Shown piece after piece: positions 13,458 through 26,204 of a stretch of 64,000 nt of DNA. Origin of the DNA: Blastomussa wellsi (Eukaryota > Cnidaria > Anthozoa > Scleractinia > Plerogyridae); NCBI GenBank assembly GCA_947652115.1, contig OX393561.1, positions 8,466,840 through 8,530,839 of the forward strand, written 5' to 3'. Within the stretch, counting starts at the first letter, position 1; every line of letters starts with the position of its first letter. A model generated the notes under the pieces. That model was not told where the DNA came from, searched no databases, and saw only the letters and a program-made list of their open reading frames with translations. The position numbers and the translations under genes are program-made.

Positions 13458-15707
13458 TTCTCTTCTGCTACCACTATAGATTTGTTTGAAGTCCACCTGT
13501 CGATTTTTGAGAAGCATTTTGACGTACTATTTTTGCCCGCAAAGTGTCAGCGGCGCTTTCTTGTCAATGCTGCCCTGCTTGTAACATGTTTTTGCCCGCC
13601 TGGTTGTTAGAAGGACATCATTAAGTCTGGAAACACGCAAGTCTATAGCATATCTCAAAGAACCGAGATATGTTGTCGCTCCAAGATCGCTGAGAGCGTC
13701 GATCGACGCTGGCGGTAAAACTTAGCGATTGCAGGAGGCACAGAGCCAGGCGCGAAGTCTAGAAGCAATTCTTATCCAAAACGTACATTGCCCTGAGTTT
13801 TGGCTGATTTGCCAAAGATTGGCCAGTTGGAAGTTTGGAATCGAAGAATTGCTTTTAGACTTAGCAAAATTCTCTAAATAGTCGCTGTTTGGCCTCCCCG
13901 TGTTCGACCGACTCAGCGATATCCCATAATGCTCTTTCATGCCGTAACGGTTGCAATAAGTTTTGAATATTCGTTGATTGTTATTTGGACTTATCATGGT
14001 GTACGCGCCGAATTCTAACGTGCCCAATCAACTGGAAAAGGGATTTAGGCCGGCCGAAGAAAGCCGGGAAAAAAGTTTGTTATCAGTTGAGATCAATAAA
14101 GTAGCCCTTTCGCCCTTATTAAAAATTCTTTCGAAGAAGAATTGGCGCGCGATCGTAACTTCCCATCATTGCGTTACAGCGTGACTGGCACGGATTGGAC
14201 GTTGGTGAACTGGGGATGATTGTTACGGACCAGAAAATCAGCTGAAGACATGGCCGTCGGTGGATTTTGTTTTGACTTTGAGCTGTTCACAGAGCTAAAA
14301 GGCTGTTTAAGAGAGCGAAAGGAACGAGCTGGTAAGTGTGCCTTTAATCCGTATGCGATCGGCTTTCTCACATTCAAACCTGAATGAATCGTGTCAGCAG
14401 ACGGTAAAAACAGTCTCGCATATTGACACACGTTACTGATCTCGATTTCCTGCGTGATCTCAGACTGAAATATAGGCTTTCCTGACCACTTAGATCTTGA
14501 ATTTGTAGTGCCCGTATCAGTTTATTTCGCTAAGCCACCAACTTATCACAGAACAAACGTGATTTTCGAGTACTGAGAATTGTCGTCTATTTGAAAAGGT
14601 CGGCTACTATCTAGTTGCTGTCTCATTGTTTAGCCCGTTCACTTCCGAGCTTGACATATTTAATTCCCCTTACCACTTGTTATGCGAATTTCGTGTTTGT
14701 TTTGTTCTGTTTTGTTTTGTTTTGTTCTTTGTTTGTTTTTTTTTTTCCTTTTATGGCGATGTCTTCAATCTAGCTACTGGATGATTTTCTTTATTCTCAG
14801 CGCCTCGCCTGTCTGATTGATAATGTAGGAGAAATTAGATCTCGATCACTCTTAGGAATTAACGTGTTTCGATCTCCTATTTCAAAGTCCGCTCTTTCCG
14901 ACGCCCTGAGTATTTTTGGCCGGAACCCGACTTTTTGTGGGGTGAACTTTCCAAACAAACAAACAAACAACAACAACAACAACAACATAAACAGGCCGAA
15001 GATCTCGGCGTTAGGCTAGTTCACTATAGCTAGGTGCACGCGGCAGATATCGGGACAGTCGACCGCCATTTTGAAATACCCTTCTCACGGCGCACGCTCG
15101 GAGCAAAAACACTGCTGAACTTGTTGATGAAATCGCTGCCTCTAGCGGTAACGTCATTGCAACGTTTGCACCGGGAAAAAATAGAATCTAAGACCATCTG
15201 TAATAACTTTAAGAAAATGTAAATTTGCCTTCTTTACGTTTTAAGTGAGCAACGGAAACAGATTTACGAAGAATACAAATAATAATGTGAATATGGCAAA
15301 AAATAACATCATCTGAAAAACATGAACCAAATATTACGCCACTGGGAGATAAGTGGACGGTTTGGAATAAATTTACATAAAACAGCGTATCACCGTCCAA
15401 GCGAGTTATCACGTTGTCAACAAACTCACAAACTGTTTACTTAAATTGTTGAATAATTGATTTAAACTTTCCAAACTTGGAGAAGACTTAAAAAAAATAA
15501 TGATAATAATTAAGTATATTTGAAAAAAAAGATACCATAAGCCTATTTGACAGTGCAGGCACTGTTGCCGACGTACGTTCTTTCGTTGTGCGCATGCGTA
15601 TTGTGTTTGCATTTGTGAGTCCCGAGGGCAAGTCTTAGCAGCTCCCACATGTACAGACATTACCTAATTGAACCTAATATATATTGTAGCTGATCTAGAC
15701 TATAAAC

Positions 15708-15719
15708 GTGCTCGCTTAA

Positions 15720-15766
<47 letters not shown>

Positions 15767-15816
15767 GGCCCCTGCGCAAGGATGACACGCAAATTCGTGA
15801 AGCGTTCCAAATTTTT
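15708..15816 (+). ncRNA. U6: U6 spliceosomal snRNA, copy 6 (intact)
   Basis: Identical to the copy at 3914, with the same promoter block and terminator. Confidence 0.97.
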
Positions 15817-18066
15817 TTCTCTTCTGCTACCACTATAGATTTGTTTGAAGTCCACCTGTCGATTTTTGAGAAGCATTTTGACGTACTATTTTTGCCCGCA
15901 AAGTGTCAGCGGCGCTTTCTTGTCAATGCTGCCCTGCTTGTAACATGTTTTTGCCCGCCTGGTTGTTAGAAGGACATCATTAAGTCTGGAAACACGCAAG
16001 TCTATAGCATATCTCAAAGAACCGAGATATGTTGTCGCTCCAAGATCGCTGAGAGCGTCGATCGACGCTGGCGGTAAAACTTAGCGATTGCAGGAGGCAC
16101 AGAGCCAGGCGCGAAGTCTAGAAGCAATTCTTATCCAAAACGTACATTGCCCTGAGTTTTGGCTGATTTGCCAAAGATTGGCCAGTTGGAAGTTTGGAAT
16201 CGAAGAATTGCTTTTAGACTTAGCAAAATTCTCTAAATAGTCGCTGTTTGGCCTCCCCGTGTTCGACCGACTCAGCGATATCCCATAATGCTCTTTCATG
16301 CCGTAACGGTTGCAATAAGTTTTGAATATTCGTTGATTGTTATTTGGACTTATCATGGTGTACGCGCCGAATTCTAACGTGCCCAATCAACTGGAAAAGG
16401 GATTTAGGCCGGCCGAAGAAAGCCGGGAAAAAAGTTTGTTATCAGTTGAGATCAATAAAGTAGCCCTTTCGCCCTTATTAAAAATTCTTTCGAAGAAGAA
16501 TTGGCGCGCGATCGTAACTTCCCATCATTGCGTTACAGCGTGACTGGCACGGATTGGACGTTGGTGAACTGGGGATGATTGTTACGGACCAGAAAATCAG
16601 CTGAAGACATGGCCGTCGGTGGATTTTGTTTTGACTTTGAGCTGTTCACAGAGCTAAAAGGCTGTTTAAGAGAGCGAAAGGAACGAGCTGGTAAGTGTGC
16701 CTTTAATCCGTATGCGATCGGCTTTCTCACATTCAAACCTGAATGAATCGTGTCAGCAGACGGTAAAAACAGTCTCGCATATTGACACACGTTACTGATC
16801 TCGATTTCCTGCGTGATCTCAGACTGAAATATAGGCTTTCCTGACCACTTAGATCTTGAATTTGTAGTGCCCGTATCAGTTTATTTCGCTAAGCCACCAA
16901 CTTATCACAGAACAAACGTGATTTTCGAGTACTGAGAATTGTCGTCTATTTGAAAAGGTCGGCTACTATCTAGTTGCTGTCTCATTGTTTAGCCCGTTCA
17001 CTTCCGAGCTTGACATATTTAATTCCCCTTACCACTTGTTATGCGAATTTCGTGTTTGTTTTGTTCTGTTTTGTTTTGTTTTGTTCTTTGTTTGTTTTTT
17101 TTTTTCCTTTTATGGCGATGTCTTCAATCTAGCTACTGGATGATTTTCTTTATTCTCAGCGCCTCGCCTGTCTGATTGATAATGTAGGAGAAATTAGATC
17201 TCGATCACTCTTAGGAATTAACGTGTTTCGATCTCCTATTTCAAAGTCCGCTCTTTCCGACGCCCTGAGTATTTTTGGCCGGAACCCGACTTTTTGTGGG
17301 GTGAACTTTCCAAACAAACAAACAAACAACAACAACAACAACAACATAAACAGGCCGAAGATCTCGGCGTTAGGCTAGTTCACTATAGCTAGGTGCACGC
17401 GGCAGATATCGGGACAGTCGACCGCCATTTTGAAATACCCTTCTCACGGCGCACGCTCGGAGCAAAAACACTGCTGAACTTGTTGATGAAATCGCTGCCT
17501 CTAGCGGTAACGTCATTGCAACGTTTGCACCGGGAAAAAATAGAATCTAAGACCATCTGTAATAACTTTAAGAAAATGTAAATTTGCCTTCTTTACGTTT
17601 TAAGTGAGCAACGGAAACAGATTTACGAAGAATACAAATAATAATGTGAATATGGCAAAAAATAACATCATCTGAAAAACATGAACCAAATATTACGCCA
17701 CTGGGAGATAAGTGGACGGTTTGGAATAAATTTACATAAAACAGCGTATCACCGTCCAAGCGAGTTATCACGTTGTCAACAAACTCACAAACTGTTTACT
17801 TAAATTGTTGAATAATTGATTTAAACTTTCCAAACTTGGAGAAGACTTAAAAAAAATAATGATAATAATTAAGTATATTTGAAAAAAAAGATACCATAAG
17901 CCTATTTGACAGTGCAGGCACTGTTGCCGACGTACGTTCTTTCGTTGTGCGCATGCGTATTGTGTTTGCATTTGTGAGTCCCGAGGGCAAGTCTTAGCAG
18001 CTCCCACATGTACAGACATTACCTAATTGAACCTAATATATATTGTAGCTGATCTAGACTATAAAC

Positions 18067-18078
18067 GTGCTCGCTTAA

Positions 18079-18125
<47 letters not shown>

Positions 18126-18175
18126 GGCCCCTGCGCAAGGATGACACGCAAATTCGTGAAGCGTTCCAAATTTTT
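18067..18175 (+). ncRNA. U6: U6 spliceosomal snRNA, copy 7 (intact)
   Basis: Identical to the copy at 3914. The spacer after it repeats the variant pattern seen after copy 4. Confidence 0.97.
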
Positions 18176-20424
18176 TTCTCTTCTGCTACCACTATAGATT
18201 TGTTTGAAGTCCACCTGTCGATTTTTGAGAAGCATTTTGACGTACTATTTTTGCCCGCAAAGTGTCAGCGGCGCTTTCTTGTCAATGCTGCCCTGCTTGT
18301 AACATGTTTTTGCCCGCCTGGTTGTTAGAAGGACATCATTAAGTCTGGAAACACGCAAGTCTATAGCATATCTCAAAGAACCGAGATATGTTGTCGCTCC
18401 AAGATCGCTGAGAGCGTCGATCGACGCTGGCGGTAAAACTTAGCGATTGCAGGAGGCACAGAGCCAGGCGCGAAGTCTAGAAGCAATTCTTATCCAAAAC
18501 GTACATTGCCCTGAGTTTTGGCTGATTTGCCAAAGATTGGCCAGTTGGAAGTTTGGAATCGAAGAATTGCTTTTAGACTTAGCAAAATTCTCTAAATAGT
18601 CGCTGTTTGGCCTCCCCGTGTTCGACCGACTCAGCGATATCCCATAATGCTCTTTCATGCCGTAACGGTTGCAATAAATTTTGAATATTCGTTGATTGTT
18701 ATTTGGACTTATCATGGTGTACGCGCCGAATTCTAACGTGCCCAATCAACTGGAAAAGGGATTTAGGCCGGCCGAAGAAAGCCGGGAAAAAAGTTTGTTA
18801 TCAGTTGAGATCAATAAAGTAGCCCTTTCGCCCTTATTAAAAATTCTTTCGAAGAAGAATTGGCGCGCGATCGTAACTTCCCATCATTGCGTTACAGCGT
18901 GACTGGCACGGATTGGACGTTGGTGAACTGGGGATGATTGTTACGGACCAGAAAATCAGCTGAAGACATGGCCGTCGGTGGATTTTGTTTTGACTTTGAG
19001 CTGTTCACAGAGCTAAAAGGCTGTTTAAGAGAGCGAAAGGAACGAGCTGGTAAGTGTGCCTTTAATCCGTATGCGATCGGCTTTCTCACATTCAAACCTG
19101 AATGAATCGTGTCAGCAGACGGTAAAAACAGTCTCGCATATTGACACACGTTACTGATCTCGATTTCCTGCGTGATCTCAGACTGAAATATAGGCTTTCC
19201 TGACCACTTAGATCTTGAATTTGTAGTGCCCGTATCAGTTTATTTCGCTAAGCCACCAACTTATCACAGAACAAACGTGATTTTCGAGTACTGAGAATTG
19301 TCGTCTATTTGAAAAGGTCGGCTACTATCTAGTTGCTGTCTCATTGTTTAGCCCGTTCACTTCCGAGCTTGACATATTTAATTCCCCTTACCACTTGTTA
19401 TGCGAATTTCGTGTTTGTTTTGTTCTGTTTTGTTTTGTTTTGTTCTTTGTTTGTTTTTTTTTTCCTTTTATGGCGATGTCTTCAATCTAGCTACTGGATG
19501 ATTTTCTTTATTCTCAGCGCCTCGCCTGTCTGATTGATAATGTAGGAGAAATTAGATCTCGATCACTCTTAGGAATTAACGTGTTTCGATCTCCTATTTC
19601 AAAGTCCGCTCTTTCCGACGCCCTGAGTATTTTTGGCCGGAACCCGACTTTTTGTGGGGTGAACTTTCCAAACAAACAAACAAACAACAACAACAACAAC
19701 AACATAAACAGGCCGAAGATCTCGGCGTTAGGCTAGTTCACTATAGCTAGGTGCACGCGGCAGATATCGGGACAGTCGACCGCCATTTTGAAATACCCTT
19801 CTCACGGCGCACGCTCGGAGCAAAAACACTGCTGAACTTGTTGATGAAATCGCTGCCTCTAGCGGTAACGTCATTGCAACGTTTGCACCGGGAAAAAATA
19901 GAATCTAAGACCATCTGTAATAACTTTAAGAAAATGTAAATTTGCCTTCTTTACGTTTTAAGTGAGCAACGGAAACAGATTTACGAAGAATACAAATAAT
20001 AATGTGAATATGGCAAAAAATAACATCATCTGAAAAACATGAACCAAATATTACGCCACTGGGAGATAAGTGGACGGTTTGGAATAAATTTACATAAAAC
20101 AGCGTATCACCGTCCAAGCGAGTTATCACGTTGTCAACAAACTCACAAACTGTTTACTTAAATTGTTGAATAATTGATTTAAACTTTCCAAACTTGGAGA
20201 AGACTTAAAAAAAATAATGATAATAATTAAGTATATTTGAAAAAAAAGATACCATAAGCCTATTTGACAGTCCAGGCACTGTTGCCGACGTACGTTCTTT
20301 CGTTGTGCGCATGCGTATTGTGTTTGCATTTGTGAGTCCCGAGGGCAAGTCTTAGCAGCTCCCACATGTACAGACATTACCTAATTGAACCTAATATATA
20401 TTGTAGCTGATCTAGACTATAAAC

Positions 20425-20436
20425 GTGCTCGCTTAA

Positions 20437-20483
<47 letters not shown>

Positions 20484-20533
20484 GGCCCCTGCGCAAGGAT
20501 GACACGCAAATTCGTGAAGCGTTCCAAATTTTT
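20425..20533 (+). ncRNA. U6: U6 spliceosomal snRNA, copy 8 (intact)
   Basis: Identical to the copy at 3914. The spacer after it is the most diverged: a 13-bp deletion near 22511 and point changes near 22226, 22421 and 22578. Confidence 0.97.
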
Positions 20534-22770
20534 TTCTCTTCTGCTACCACTATAGATTTGTTTGAAGTCCACCTGTCGATTTTTGAGAAGCATTTTGACG
20601 TACTATTTTTGCCCGCAAAGTGTCAGCGGCGCTTTCTTGTCAATGCTGCCCTGCTTGTAACATGTTTTTGCCCGCCTGGTTGTTAGAAGGACATCATTAA
20701 GTCTGGAAACACGCAAGTCTATAGCATATCTCAAAGAACCGAGATATGTTGTCGCTCCAAGATCGCTGAGAGCGTCGATCGACGCTGGCGGTAAAACTTA
20801 GCGATTGCAGGAGGCACAGAGCCAGGCGCGAAGTCTAGAAGCAATTCTTATCCAAAACGTACATTGCCCTGAGTTTTGGCTGATTTGCCAAAGATTGGCC
20901 AGTTGGAAGTTTGGAATCGAAGAATTGCTTTTAGACTTAGCAAAATTCTCTAAATAGTCGCTGTTTGGCCTCCCCGTGTTCGACCGACTCAGCGATATCC
21001 CATAATGCTCTTTCATGCCGTAACGGTTGCAATAAGTTTTGAATATTCGTTGATTGTTATTTGGACTTATCATGGTGTACGCGCCGAATTCTAACGTGCC
21101 CAATCAACTGGAAAAGGGATTTAGGCCGGCCGAAGAAAGCCGGGAAAAAAGTTTGTTATCAGTTGAGATCAATAAAGTAGCCCTTTCGCCCTTATTAAAA
21201 ATTCTTTCGAAGAAGAATTGGCGCGCGATCGTAACTTCCCATCATTGCGTTACAGCGTGACTGGCACGGATTGGACGTTGGTGAACTGGGGATGATTGTT
21301 ACGGACCAGAAAATCAGCTGAAGACATGGCCGTCGGTGGATTTTGTTTTGACTTTGAGCTGTTCACAGAGCTAAAAGGCTGTTTAAGAGAGCGAAAGGAA
21401 CGAGCTGGTAAGTGTGCCTTTAATCCGTATGCGATCGGCTTTCTCACATTCAAACCTGAATGAATCGTGTCAGCAGACGGTAAAAACAGTCTCGCATATT
21501 GACACACGTTACTGATCTCGATTTCCTGCGTGATCTCAGACTGAAATATAGGCTTTCCTGACCACTTAGATCTTGAATTTGTAGTGCCCGTATCAGTTTA
21601 TTTCGCTAAGCCACCAACTTATCACAGAACAAACGTGATTTTCGAGTACTGAGAATTGTCGTCTATTTGAAAAGGTCGGCTACTATCTAGTTGCTGTCTC
21701 ATTGTTTAGCCCGTTCACTTCCGAGCTTGACATATTTAATTCCCCTTACCACTTGTTATGCGAATTTCGTGTTTGTTTTGTTCTGTTTTGTTTTGTTTTG
21801 TTCTTTGTTTGTTTTTTTTTTTCCTTTTATGGCGATGTCTTCAATCTAGCTACTGGATGATTTTCTTTATTCTCAGCGCCTCGCCTGTCTGATTGATAAT
21901 GTAGGAGAAATTAGATCTCGATCACTCTTAGGAATTAACGTGTTTCGATCTCCTATTTCAAAGTCCGCTCTTTCCGACGCCCTGAGTATTTTTGGCCGGA
22001 ACCCGACTTTTTGTGGGGTGAACTTTCCAAACAAACAAACAAACAACAACAACAACAACAACATAAACAGGCCGAAGATCTCGGCGTTAGGCTAGTTCAC
22101 TATAGCTAGGTGCACGCGGCAGATATCGGGACAGTCGACCGCCATTTTGAAATACCCTTCTCACGGCGCACGCTCGGAGCAAAAACACTGCTGAACTTGT
22201 TGATGAAATCGCTGCCTCTAGCGGTGACGTCATTGCAACGTTTGCACCGGGAAAAAATAGAATCTAAGACCATCTGTAATAACTTTAAGAAAATGTAAAT
22301 TTGCCTTCTTTACGTTTTAAGTGAGCAACGGAAACAGATTTACGAAGAATACAAATAATAATGTGAATATGGCAAAAAATAACATCATCTGAAAAACATG
22401 AACCAAATATTACGCCACTGAGAGATAAGTGGACGGTTTGGAATAAATTTACATAAAACAGCGTATCACCGTCCAAGCGAGTTATCACGTTGTCAACAAA
22501 CTCACAAACTGTTGAATAATTGATTTAAACTTTCCAAACTTGGAGAAGACTTAAAAAAAATAATGATAATAATTAAGGATATTTGAAAAAAAAGATACCA
22601 TAAGCCTATTTGACAGTCCAGGCACTGTTGCCGACGTACGTTCTTTCGTTGTGCGCATGCGTATTGTGTTTGCATTTGTGAGTCCCGAGGGCAAGTCTTA
22701 GCAGCTCCCACATGTACAGACATTACCTAATTGAACCTAATATATATTGTAGCTGATCTAGACTATAATC

Positions 22771-22782
22771 GTGCTCGCTTAA

Positions 22783-22829
<47 letters not shown>

Positions 22830-22842
22830 GGCCCCTGCGCAA
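22771..22842 (+). pseudogene. U6 snRNA 5' fragment, split by transposon
   Basis: The first 72 nt of U6 are intact, with ACAGAGA and the AGC triad, and end at CCCCTGCGCAA. The next bases are AAAATGGGGAACAC, a transposon end, not GGATGACACGC. The promoter is present apart from one A-to-T change at -2, but the 3' stem and T-run are lost. The break point equals that of the fragment at 1621. Confidence 0.95.
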
Positions 22843-25800
22843 AAAATGGGGAACACTCTTCTCTGTTGAGCCCGTGCATAAAATGACGCAATACAGCGGA
22901 GTTAAAAGAAAAAGGGGGATTCCTTGGGTCATTTGCTAGCGTAAGTTGACTGTAAGTAGAAGAGTACAGAAAGACGTAAAAACGGCGACTTTTCTATCAA
23001 AACTAACACAGAAAAGAAGTCAATCCGCTTTGTTGAAAATAAAACTAACCTGAAAAAGGAAATTAAACCAAAAAAAAAAAAAGAAATTCGCTTTGCAGAA
23101 ATTCAAACTACGTTCAGACCGAGTCAGAAAAAAACATGTCAAATTCTGCAGCGTCTAAAATTGCCTGGGAGTTGAACCCAGCCCAAAGGTTACTTAAAAT
23201 TAAGTACCCTCTGATGTGCCCACGCAACTTATGATGATTGATGCTTTGGACTTGACTTGTTTGTCCTATGAACGCGATTTTTTTGTTGTTGTTTCAGTCC
23301 TTATTTTTTTTTTTTGTATTTTTCTTTTTTTTAACTTTCAATTGTTCTTTTTTTTCCCATAACCTTTGTTTTTAAAGTTTTCTTTCCACTGCTCGTACGT
23401 CACTTTCTCTGTTGTTTGGCAGTACCAATTGCCGAAGTACTGGCGATGCACGGCTGTATCTCTTGTTTGGCCACATTTTCCACAGATGATCGGATTTTCT
23501 GATCTGGTATATTTTCGGGACCTGACACCAGAGAGTTCTTTTTCTTGTTTTCTTTTGTTGTAGTAGTATGTACTGCGGGATTGGTCCGGTTGAAATTGAG
23601 GATTTAGCTGCTGAACTGGTGGCACCATAAGTGCAGGATGAGGCAGCATCGGCATCTGTGGTGTAGCCCGGATGGGCATGGGGACTGGTGTGATGACTGG
23701 TGTTCGTTTCCCTCTCATGTTTGCCTGGCCTGTAGTGTTCTGAGGTAATATATGTTGGAATGGAGCAGGGAAGTTAACTGTTGGGAGAGATGCTGGCTTA
23801 GCTGCTGCAGCAGGGAGAGGATGACTGGAGGCCATGTCTGGTTGCTGAAGTCTGATGCCTTGCTGAATAACGTCCAGCTCCTTTTTCTTCTCCTTCTTGT
23901 TGTACCTTAAATATTTAACAGCAAAGGAAACTTTATAAGTATTTGTGATAAATATCTTCTGTATATGTGAACTGTTTCGAGTGGCACATCAACTTACCAC
24001 TGACTGATAGTTGTCTGATTGATATCGACCAGTTGCAGTTTTGTGTTTGCCATGACACGAGCATTGCTCAGTATAGCATTCCTTATGTGCTGATATGACT
24101 TCATAACCAGAGACCACCGCTGAACAGAAGTGCCCTTGGTCCGTACGGCAGAAGGATGCTGGTCACATAGTTTTGAGATAATGGACTCCACATAGCGGTT
24201 GCAGTCGGGCCATTGTGCAGGGCCAGCATTGCTGCCTAGGAAACATCTAAAACAGTGCACACTTATTAGTTATAAGACAATGGCCTCCACTAGTCAACTA
24301 AATTATCGCACCTTAAAAGATATATTTTTTACCGTACAAGAAGTTATTTATTTAATTAAATTTTTGGTATTTTTTGTTGTTATTTATTATTTATCATTTT
24401 ATTTTTATTTATTACTTTTTATTGTTATAGTTACCTCTTAGTGCTCTCAACTCCTGGGACAACAATACTTTGTCGTTTCTTTGGTGCCTTGAAGCGTCCA
24501 GAGGCCTTTGTACGGTGGCGGGGAGAGAATGTGGTTGGTCTCTTATCGTACTGGTCCAACTGATTCCAAAGGCTAATGATATTGGTTGCCTGATCATTGG
24601 TTATGGAGATAGCTGTGTTGTCAGCAGGCACCAGGGAAACCAAGTATGAAGCCAGTGCTTCCACCTTGTTGAAGCCACCAATATTATCTGGTCCAACTGA
24701 ATCCTAACAATTATATGATAAAATATGCACGCACATATATATTTTACATTTTTGTATTAAAACAAAAATACAAATTGGTTGCACCTTACAACTGCAATAT
24801 TTGTCTTATAAATTATATAGTTTCTGTTAATGTACCTCTGAGTCACATGAAGAGTTTGAAGAGGATGAGGCATTCAAATCCACACCTTCAGCAATATCTG
24901 TTAGAAAAATTAATATATTATCTTTAAATGCAGATGAATGCAGAGATAATATATTTGACTGATGTTTGTTAATAAGGAATTTATCAAGTTGCTTACCAGA
25001 ATCATTTTGTTGTGCAGCAAGTACAGTCTTTACAGGAGCCACTGTTTGGTCCTCACCATCATCAACAAACCCTTCATCAGCTTCCTGGCATTGATCAAGA
25101 TCAGAGAGTGGGCCCACAGAGGGTTCCTCGGTATCGACTGTTGTGTAGTTAAGGACCTTGCCAGTCTGACTAAAAAGGTACTCTACTCCAATAAGTTCAC
25201 CTAAGAATGGAAAATTGAGCAATGATAACCTATAAAGTTCTGAAATACCTACATGTTTGATCCTAACGAAAGGCTTACTTATAAATGCTTACTGTTACAA
25301 TATGTTTGCCTAACATTATTCTCTTAATTACCAGTGTATTTTCCAATTTGCTGGAAACCAGGCTTCAGTTTCCTGCCAAGCACACTTTCACTAAGGGCAT
25401 TGACAGTCTGGCAGAGCAAACCACTGTATGTCTTGGTATCAGAGGAAGTACTAGAAGTCACTGCTGCAGTTGCTCGATCAGCATTCCATCTGGAAATACC
25501 CTCCAGCAGATATGCTTGAAAGTGCATATCACTTGCACTAGTGCCTATGAATCAAAGGATTGTAAATGAAAAGCAGAAGAGATTAAAAAGTAAACAACAG
25601 TAACGTTTTTATCCATGCTTTCAAGAATTCTACACTACAGGGTAGGTCTATAATTAATATATTAGTTTTTTGTATATACCTGGTATAAACCTGTTGTAGT
25701 GCAAATGGAACGACTCCAGCGAAGTTGATCCTCGGGCACATCTAAATACCGGCAGCTCCACACCTCCTTTGGTCACCACTCCTGTTTTAACGTACAGGGG

Positions 25801-26204
25801 GACGTCCTCAGGATCCTGTATACACTTAATGTGCTTCTTTTGGGAATGCCAGATGTCCCAGATCCGTTCTGAATCCAACAGTGGTACCCCGAGGGTGTCA
25901 CACCCCTGGTCTCCTTGGAAGGTATCAGGCAGGTCATAGATAAGTTGTGCTGTTTTCTCCACACCACGGGTTTTTCTGCGGCATTGGGTGGCCAGCTCTT
26001 TCTTGGTGATGCAGCGGATCACATCTTCATCACTGGAATCAATGACTCCACTCTTCCTGAGTTCGCAGGCCTTTGCGCGCTTGAGTAAATCTAGATCCTC
26101 TTTGCTCCATTCAAATATGCACTGGGATAGACGACCCAAGAACACGCCATACAGTGGGTGGGACTCAGTAGTACAACCAAGGGCCAAGCGCCTCATGAAG
26201 TGCC
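22843..26204 (-). mobile_element. Dada-like transposon family A, right copy (3' part)
   Basis: The 3' end of an element abuts the split U6 at 22842, and the transposase reads toward it on the minus strand. The end begins AAAATGGGG; at 35591 and 34340 the same end reads AAATGGGGGCATAAAC and AAACTGGGGCATAAAC. About 500 bp of 3' untranslated sequence separates the end from the stop codon at 23338. At 26204 the element is broken and fused to family B sequence, so the 5' half is missing. It has the same orientation as the left element. Confidence 0.75.
23338..26204 (-). pseudogene. Dada-like transposase family A, C-terminal half
   Basis: At least seven exons are readable. The first (about 26201-25680) encodes MRRLALGCTTESHPLYGVFL, then CRRKTRGVEK, DTLGVPLLDSE and RGSTSLESFHLHYNRFIPG, strongly conserved signatures of this transposase-like family in fish and cnidarians. 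The next exon (about 25542-25334) continues SASDMHFQAYLLEG. Later exons (25202-25000, 24896-24835, 24705-24431, 24260-23994) carry acidic linkers, NAGPAQWPDCNRYVES and INQTTISQW. The last exon (about 23895-23338) has a proline-rich stretch and a zinc-finger-like end, CGKCGQTRDTAVHRQYFGNW. Visible exons are open, but everything N-terminal to the MRRLALG exon is lost and the upstream junction is out of frame, so it cannot make a full transposase. Confidence 0.75.

Larger units (their letters stand above)
1621..22842 (+). repeat. Tandem array of nine 2359-bp units, each with a U6 snRNA gene
   Basis: Matching landmarks recur every 2359 bp (2358 bp in two units), and the units are almost identical. 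The total span is 21,222 bp. This equals nine units of 2359 bp, minus two 1-bp deletions and one 13-bp deletion (near 22511), plus six bases of GCGCAA present at both ends. Each unit holds one U6 gene on the plus strand and about 2.25 kb of spacer. The spacer contains a T-rich TTTTG tract, an ACA tract, a perfect 16-bp palindrome and CpG-rich stretches. I see no second RNA gene (U1, U2, U4, U5, 5S or tRNA) in the spacer. Confidence 0.97.

Noticed and set aside
1607..22300. Recurring open frames of 62-101 codons in every 2359-bp unit (for example 1928-2233 minus)
   Set aside because: They recur only because the units are near-identical. They have no recognisable domain, no splice or promoter context, and overlap each other on both strands.
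1621..22842. CRISPR-like or satellite array
   Set aside because: Units are 2.36 kb with a U6 gene each and no spacer-repeat pattern; this is a multicopy RNA gene array.
1621..22842. Array as a 9-unit circle inserted into a pre-existing element-GCGCAA-element junction
   Set aside because: It fits the breakpoints and cannot be excluded, but two independent transposon insertions at a known type of U6 target explain the data more simply, and the pseudogene at 37291 shows the same break.
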